DNA of 64,000 bases. Source: an uncultured Latescibacterota bacterium. Lineage in GTDB: Bacteria; Latescibacterota; UBA2968. The number at the start of each line of letters is the position of its first letter. The first letter of the stretch is position 1. Below, in pieces: positions 60,491-64,000 of the stretch. The position numbers and the translations under genes are program-made. The DNA is taken from positions 1,101,339-1,165,338 of the forward strand of contig OX638329.1 of NCBI GenBank assembly GCA_951812755.1. Direction: 5' to 3'. The notes beneath the pieces are model-generated. The model did not search any database. It saw nothing but the letters and a program-made list of their open reading frames with translations, and was not told where the DNA came from.

Positions 60491-62491
60491 CTACCACGAA
60501 TAGACATGGTGCCCGCGTTCCGGGAACCAGATGACATCTACGAGGCAACTGCACCCCACTGCGAACACGTAGCCCACGATCAGCCCGTAGCAGCAGGGCA
60601 ACACACGCCGGTAAAGCTCAATCCCGCCCAATCTCAGCACCACCAGCTTGGAAACCCACACGAGAAATACGTTCAGCATGTAAAACTGCAAATAAGGCAT
60701 CCCAAAAAGCATCAGTCCCAGCGGATGTGCAGGCCACCACAGCACCCGGGTCTGCAGCACGCCGAACAGCACGACCAGTAGTCCTCCCGTCAACCAGATC
60801 CCCATTTTATAAGGATCGAATACTGTTCGCTCTGTTTCGACTAACATACCTGCGGCGCGGTTATAGACGTTCCGGGCGGCGCCTTCCGTGTTCCAGTAAT
60901 CCAGATTGGCACCTCCGTCCGCGTAACAGAGCCAGATGGTGGAAAGCGCCGAGGTCAACAGCCCTACCAGCAGGCCGATACAGATCAGCCGCACGCTTCC
61001 CTTTGTTTTGCCCCAAATTTTGGCTACCTGGGGCAATGCCGGCGGCACGCGCCAGCCAGCCAGGCTGCGAGGGTGAACCACCTGCAGCCCAACCAGGCTC
61101 GAGTCCGACATTCCGGTTGTGCCCAAAAGCGTCATTGTGTTGGTTTTGGACAGGCCGCTCCAAAAGGGATGCACAAAGGCGTATCCGCTGACCGCCAGAA
61201 GTTTCATGGTCGCAAGCAGCACCATGCAGAAGCTGAGCAGAAAGAACGCGATCACCAGAGGATCACAGCCCACATTGTGCAGCCAGAAAGCCATGTAGAT
61301 CAGGCCACTGGTCAGGACTACTATCGCCATCCTGGGAGAAAGTACCGCTGTCTCTGGTGCCTCGCCTGGAATGGGTGCTGCGATTTGCCGGAATACGCGT
61401 TTTAGATGACCTCGCGCGGCCCAGATCGCCCAGACCACCAGTCCCGCGATTGCGCCGTTTGCAAAGATGGGTGCCGCCCCCCAGTAATCCACCTGTTGTC
61501 CACTCAATCCCACAGCGATCCCGGTTCGGTTCATCCAGTACTGAATGGCGCATCCTACCACGTACGGCGCCCAGATTCCAAAAAGGATATCCAGATTGCA
61601 CAGAAACGTAAATGCGGTCAGGGTGGGCAGAATGCGGTAGGTCAGCGCGTGAATCGAGAGATAGCGGGATAGATGAATTTTTCGCCTTGCGTGATGGTCG
61701 TAAATGGAAATACGGGGAAAACCCGGTACCCAGTATGTCGCGATGTTCCAGAGTACTGGAAAAGCCGAGGCCGCAAATCCCACCCAGAACGCCCGGGTTC
61801 GCACAAATGGCGGCCAACCTCGGCGCCGGTCAAATCCCTCGGTCAGCGATAGGGAGATATTCGCCAGAGGGAATGCCAGGCGTTCGTGCTGCACCCAGTG
61901 TTTTTGAAACAGTGCCGTCAGCCCCAGGCCAATCGCGGTAATCGCCAGTGCTGTGGTGACTGACCAGAAAAGCGGCATTGACCAGGCTCCCCAGGGGACG
62001 CTTCCGCCAGATCCCAGACCCTGGTAAAATCCCTCCAGGACTCTGGGGGCGTTGATCGGGTACATCCACCAGGGTAGGTGGTCGAAAATCAGTTCCTCCC
62101 AGCGGTTCTCGGGCGACGCCAAATACCTCGGTCCGGCCATTTGCCCCACCCATTGGCTCGCCCAATTGTACCCGACGAATAGTCCGCCGATCCAGAGCAC
62201 GCAAAGCAATAATCGAAGTTCCGCAGAGGTCAGCGATAACCGCGGCATGAACCGCTTCAACAGTGTATTGCCCAGGAGCCAGAACACAAATGGCAGCAGC
62301 GCGGTCATCGGCAGGTTGGACACGGCCATTCGCACAGACCGGGTTCTCATTTCCAGGTACATAGACGCTATGCAGCCCAGAGCCAGGGTGACTACCGCAA
62401 TCAGCACCATCCACCACCGCACGCGCTCGGCCTCGGCTACTGCTTCTGCTGCTTGAACTTCGTGGCTCAACGCTCCCGATGGCTGTGCCAT
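60491..62491 (-). CDS. Polytopic membrane protein (DUF6785/OPT-like), candidate transporter
   Basis: A 666-residue integral membrane protein with about 13-14 hydrophobic helices, for example VLIAVVTLALGCIASMYL, LLPFVFWLLGNTLL, AIVVLTSGLIYMAFWL and LLVGLLTSALSTIWLC. The loops include NWASQWVGQMAG and QVDYWGAAPIFANG. Proteins of this DUF6785 type, distantly like oligopeptide transporters, recur beside sulfatases and sugar dehydrogenases in FCB-group bacteria. Substrate import is the simplest role. The ATG at 62491 follows GGAGA; a GTG at 62521 is the alternative. No binding protein is encoded next to it. Confidence 0.82.
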   Translation of the reverse strand: MAQPSGALSHEVQAAEAVAEAERVRWWMVLIAVVTLALGCIASMYLEMRTRSVRMAVSNLPMTALLPFVFWLLGNTLLKRFMPRLSLTSAELRLLLCVLWIGGLFVGYNWASQWVGQMAGPRYLASPENRWEELIFDHLPWWMYPINAPRVLEGFYQGLGSGGSVPWGAWSMPLFWSVTTALAITAIGLGLTALFQKHWVQHERLAFPLANISLSLTEGFDRRRGWPPFVRTRAFWVGFAASAFPVLWNIATYWVPGFPRISIYDHHARRKIHLSRYLSIHALTYRILPTLTAFTFLCNLDILFGIWAPYVVGCAIQYWMNRTGIAVGLSGQQVDYWGAAPIFANGAIAGLVVWAIWAARGHLKRVFRQIAAPIPGEAPETAVLSPRMAIVVLTSGLIYMAFWLHNVGCDPLVIAFFLLSFCMVLLATMKLLAVSGYAFVHPFWSGLSKTNTMTLLGTTGMSDSSLVGLQVVHPRSLAGWRVPPALPQVAKIWGKTKGSVRLICIGLLVGLLTSALSTIWLCYADGGANLDYWNTEGAARNVYNRAAGMLVETERTVFDPYKMGIWLTGGLLVVLFGVLQTRVLWWPAHPLGLMLFGMPYLQFYMLNVFLVWVSKLVVLRLGGIELYRRVLPCCYGLIVGYVFAVGCSCLVDVIWFPERGHHVYSW

Positions 62492-62540
62492 GGCACAATC
62501 TCCGGTGGTAATTCCCGACACGCTATGCCGTCGAACAATG

Positions 62541-63389
62541 CTAATCTCTGGGTACTCCTGCTTCTTTGAAAGCGTTGCTCAGGGCTGTGTAGGAACGGCG
62601 CGCGGTATCCATGGTATCGAATTCCTCCTGTGACCAGATACGGGCGCTGACCTCCAGGGTGATATAATCGTCCCAGCCAGCCTGCGCCATGGCCCGCATA
62701 TAGGCGGTAGAATCGAGTTCGCCGTCACCCAGAACGCGAAAATCAAACGAACCATCCGCATGGCGTTTCGCATCGGTGATGTGGGTGTGGCCGGTGATGG
62801 GGACCAGATCCCTGACGCACGCTTCGATGGAATCTCCGGCAAGGTAAAAGTGAACAATATCAAAATGGAGGCGAAGGTGGGGGCTATCCACTTTCTGAAT
62901 GACCTCCAGTGCCCGCACCGACCGATCAACGGCCGCGCCGCAGTGAGCCTCTCCCGCAATGACAATCCCTTCTTTCTCGCCCAACTCTGCGTAATCCTGG
63001 AGTCGGGCGACGATTCCATTTTTGTCCCTGTCCCAGGCTTCGGTCTTCCCGCCAATGCCAATGGAAATGGCGATGGGTTCGCGGTATCCGAAGTCCCGCG
63101 CCAGCTGCACGGTCTCCCGGGTTGTCTCCAGATTTCGAGCGTGGAGATCCGCATCGGGCTCCCAGGCTTTGGGTCCCACCAGCATCAATGCTGGCACGCC
63201 GAGTTGTTGTGTTTCGAGAATTTTCCGGATATTGCTTCGTCTGGTAGAATTGTAATCGGCGGGAAGTGCATTCTCGTGCTTATCTCCAATGTAGATCTCA
63301 ACACCGTCATACCCAATGGACCGAAGCAGTGGAATGGACTCTTCCAGGGGTATATCGGGCATAGCGTAGGTGCCGTAGGCAATTTTCAT
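62541..63389 (-). CDS. Sugar phosphate isomerase/epimerase family TIM barrel
   Basis: A 282-residue xylose-isomerase-like protein. MKIAYGTYAMPDIPLEESIP opens the barrel; IGYDGVEIYIGD, IVIAGEAHCGAAVDR, LRLHFDIVHFYLAGD and ITGHTHITDAKRHADG provide the Glu, Asp and His metal site, and YITLEVSARIW the last Glu. It overlaps the upstream dehydrogenase by four bases (ATGA) and shares its transcript. Dehydrogenase plus isomerase pairs of this type act on inositols and keto-sugars. Third member of the superfamily in the window. Confidence 0.9.
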   Translation of the reverse strand: MKIAYGTYAMPDIPLEESIPLLRSIGYDGVEIYIGDKHENALPADYNSTRRSNIRKILETQQLGVPALMLVGPKAWEPDADLHARNLETTRETVQLARDFGYREPIAISIGIGGKTEAWDRDKNGIVARLQDYAELGEKEGIVIAGEAHCGAAVDRSVRALEVIQKVDSPHLRLHFDIVHFYLAGDSIEACVRDLVPITGHTHITDAKRHADGSFDFRVLGDGELDSTAYMRAMAQAGWDDYITLEVSARIWSQEEFDTMDTARRSYTALSNAFKEAGVPRD

Positions 63390-64000
63390 GGCGTTCCTTC
63401 AATCGAAGACACTTTCTCCACATTTCCGCTCGCTATGGAAGCTTCGATGGCATGGAGCAGTGCTGTGGTGCGGGCCGCATCTGCAAAATCCGATCGGATT
63501 GCAGAGGACAACGAAGGGTTGCGGATGGCGTTCAAAAATACTTCTATTTCCTCAAAATGTGGGGGGTCGGGTGGATCTTGCGGTCGTCTGTTGGGATGGA
63601 TATCACCGCTTCGCCCCATGGCTGGTCCCTGCGGAAATTGTTCGGAAATACTTCTAACTTTTTCATCCGGTGCTCCGATTGAGCCTTCAATTCGGGGGGG
63701 GATGGAAGAAAGCGAAAGCCGAATATCCCTGCCGAAGAAGGTGAGGTCGTCCCGCCTTTGTGCGCAGGCCCAGGATAGGAGAACACAGCCGATTGCCCCG
63801 GAGGAGAATTGGAGATTGATCGACATGCTGTCTTCGATGGTGAAGCTGTCGCTGATGGGAATTGTCAGGTTGCTGCCAAAAGCGTGTACAGCGTCAATAT
63901 CACCTGCAATATAGCGGATTACATCGAGGGTGTGGATTGTATTGTCGAATAATGATCCGCCTTTTTCTTTGAGGTAAAACCAGTCGGCTCCAAGATTGCG
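63386..64000 (-). CDS. Gfo/Idh/MocA-family oxidoreductase (N-terminus outside window)
   Basis: The C-terminal 204 residues of an NAD(P)-dependent sugar dehydrogenase. The visible part has GGSLFDNTIHTLDVIRYIAG, equivalent to the family motif G-G-x-x-x-D-x-x-x-H with a catalytic His, followed by FTIEDSMSINLQFSSGAIG. The Rossmann NAD-binding domain lies beyond base 64000. Members oxidise or reduce hydroxyl groups of sugars and inositols. It is followed directly, with a four-base overlap, by the isomerase gene. No frame break is seen up to the window edge. Confidence 0.88.
   Translation of the reverse strand, partial: RNLGADWFYLKEKGGSLFDNTIHTLDVIRYIAGDIDAVHAFGSNLTIPISDSFTIEDSMSINLQFSSGAIGCVLLSWACAQRRDDLTFFGRDIRLSLSSIPPRIEGSIGAPDEKVRSISEQFPQGPAMGRSGDIHPNRRPQDPPDPPHFEEIEVFLNAIRNPSLSSAIRSDFADAARTTALLHAIEASIASGNVEKVSSIEGTP

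Noticed and set aside
62760-63914. Plus-strand frame of 384 codons over the isomerase and dehydrogenase genes
   Set aside because: Shadow of two coding regions with clear family motifs; no ribosome-binding site.
1-64000. tRNA and rRNA genes
   Set aside because: No cloverleaf-like segment or rRNA signature was found in the intergenic regions.

Overview
The window looks like chromosomal DNA of a Gram-negative, probably uncultured bacterium with a taste for degrading complex organic matter. The combination of phytanoyl-CoA-type dioxygenases, several sugar-phosphate-isomerase-like TIM barrels, one-cysteine sulfatases, dockerin-like secreted leucine-rich-repeat proteins and many dispersed palindromic repeats resembles Latescibacterota or Poribacteria-like genomes. 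That placement is inference; no rRNA or tRNA gene is present to anchor it. No CRISPR array was seen.

Layout. 1-3.8 kb: housekeeping genes, a fused glycyl-tRNA synthetase (minus, cut by the window edge) and pyrB with a terminator-like leader. 3.8-7.2 kb: a lipoprotein, a DUF4143 ATPase, a DprA-like protein and a small coiled-coil membrane protein, separated by dispersed repeats. 7.5-15.3 kb: a three-gene minus-strand operon, PLD-nuclease/SNF2 helicase, adenine DNA methyltransferase and HNH nuclease, which reads as a restriction-like phage-defence system. A 191-bp MITE-like element lies just upstream. 16.1-20.8 kb: a plus-strand catabolic operon (amidohydrolase, Rieske protein, M81 peptidase, SurE, DHDPS-family aldolase). 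20.8-23.8 kb: a response regulator, sensor kinase and a secreted protein with three LTxxQ repeats, probably one envelope-stress circuit. 23.8-29.1 kb (minus): a PQQ-propeller protein with a dead esterase domain, small toxin-antitoxin-like genes, an HsdR fragment, moaB and an isomerase.

29.3-40.6 kb: a transketolase followed by the most unusual region. A TlpA thioredoxin with a dockerin-like domain is followed by four paralogous secreted leucine-rich-repeat proteins that each carry a dockerin-like calcium-binding pair; the first also carries a cohesin-like domain. The last two paralogues are a tandem duplication that dragged along a terminator and a piece of the next gene, and a two-gene HNH nuclease cassette sits between the copies. 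Near-identical 36-bp direct repeats flank most of this locus, and a 5-prime stub of a further paralogue lies at its left edge.

40.7-46.7 kb (minus): isomerase, nucleoside hydrolase, aspartic protease pair, AKR-like protein, class I fumarase, sialidase. From about 46.8 kb the codon style becomes visibly more C-ending. 46.8-49.3 kb (plus): PhyH dioxygenase, HpcH/HpaI aldolase and PIG-L deacetylase. 49.4-64 kb (minus): acetate kinase, a second PhyH protein, an RraA-like aldolase, two sulfatases, a GWxTD/TPR protein, an FAH-family hydrolase, a PmoA-like protein, an enolase-superfamily dehydratase, a polytopic membrane protein, an isomerase and a partial Gfo/Idh/MocA dehydrogenase. Together these suggest uptake, desulfation and oxidation of unusual, possibly sulfated or methylated, sugars.
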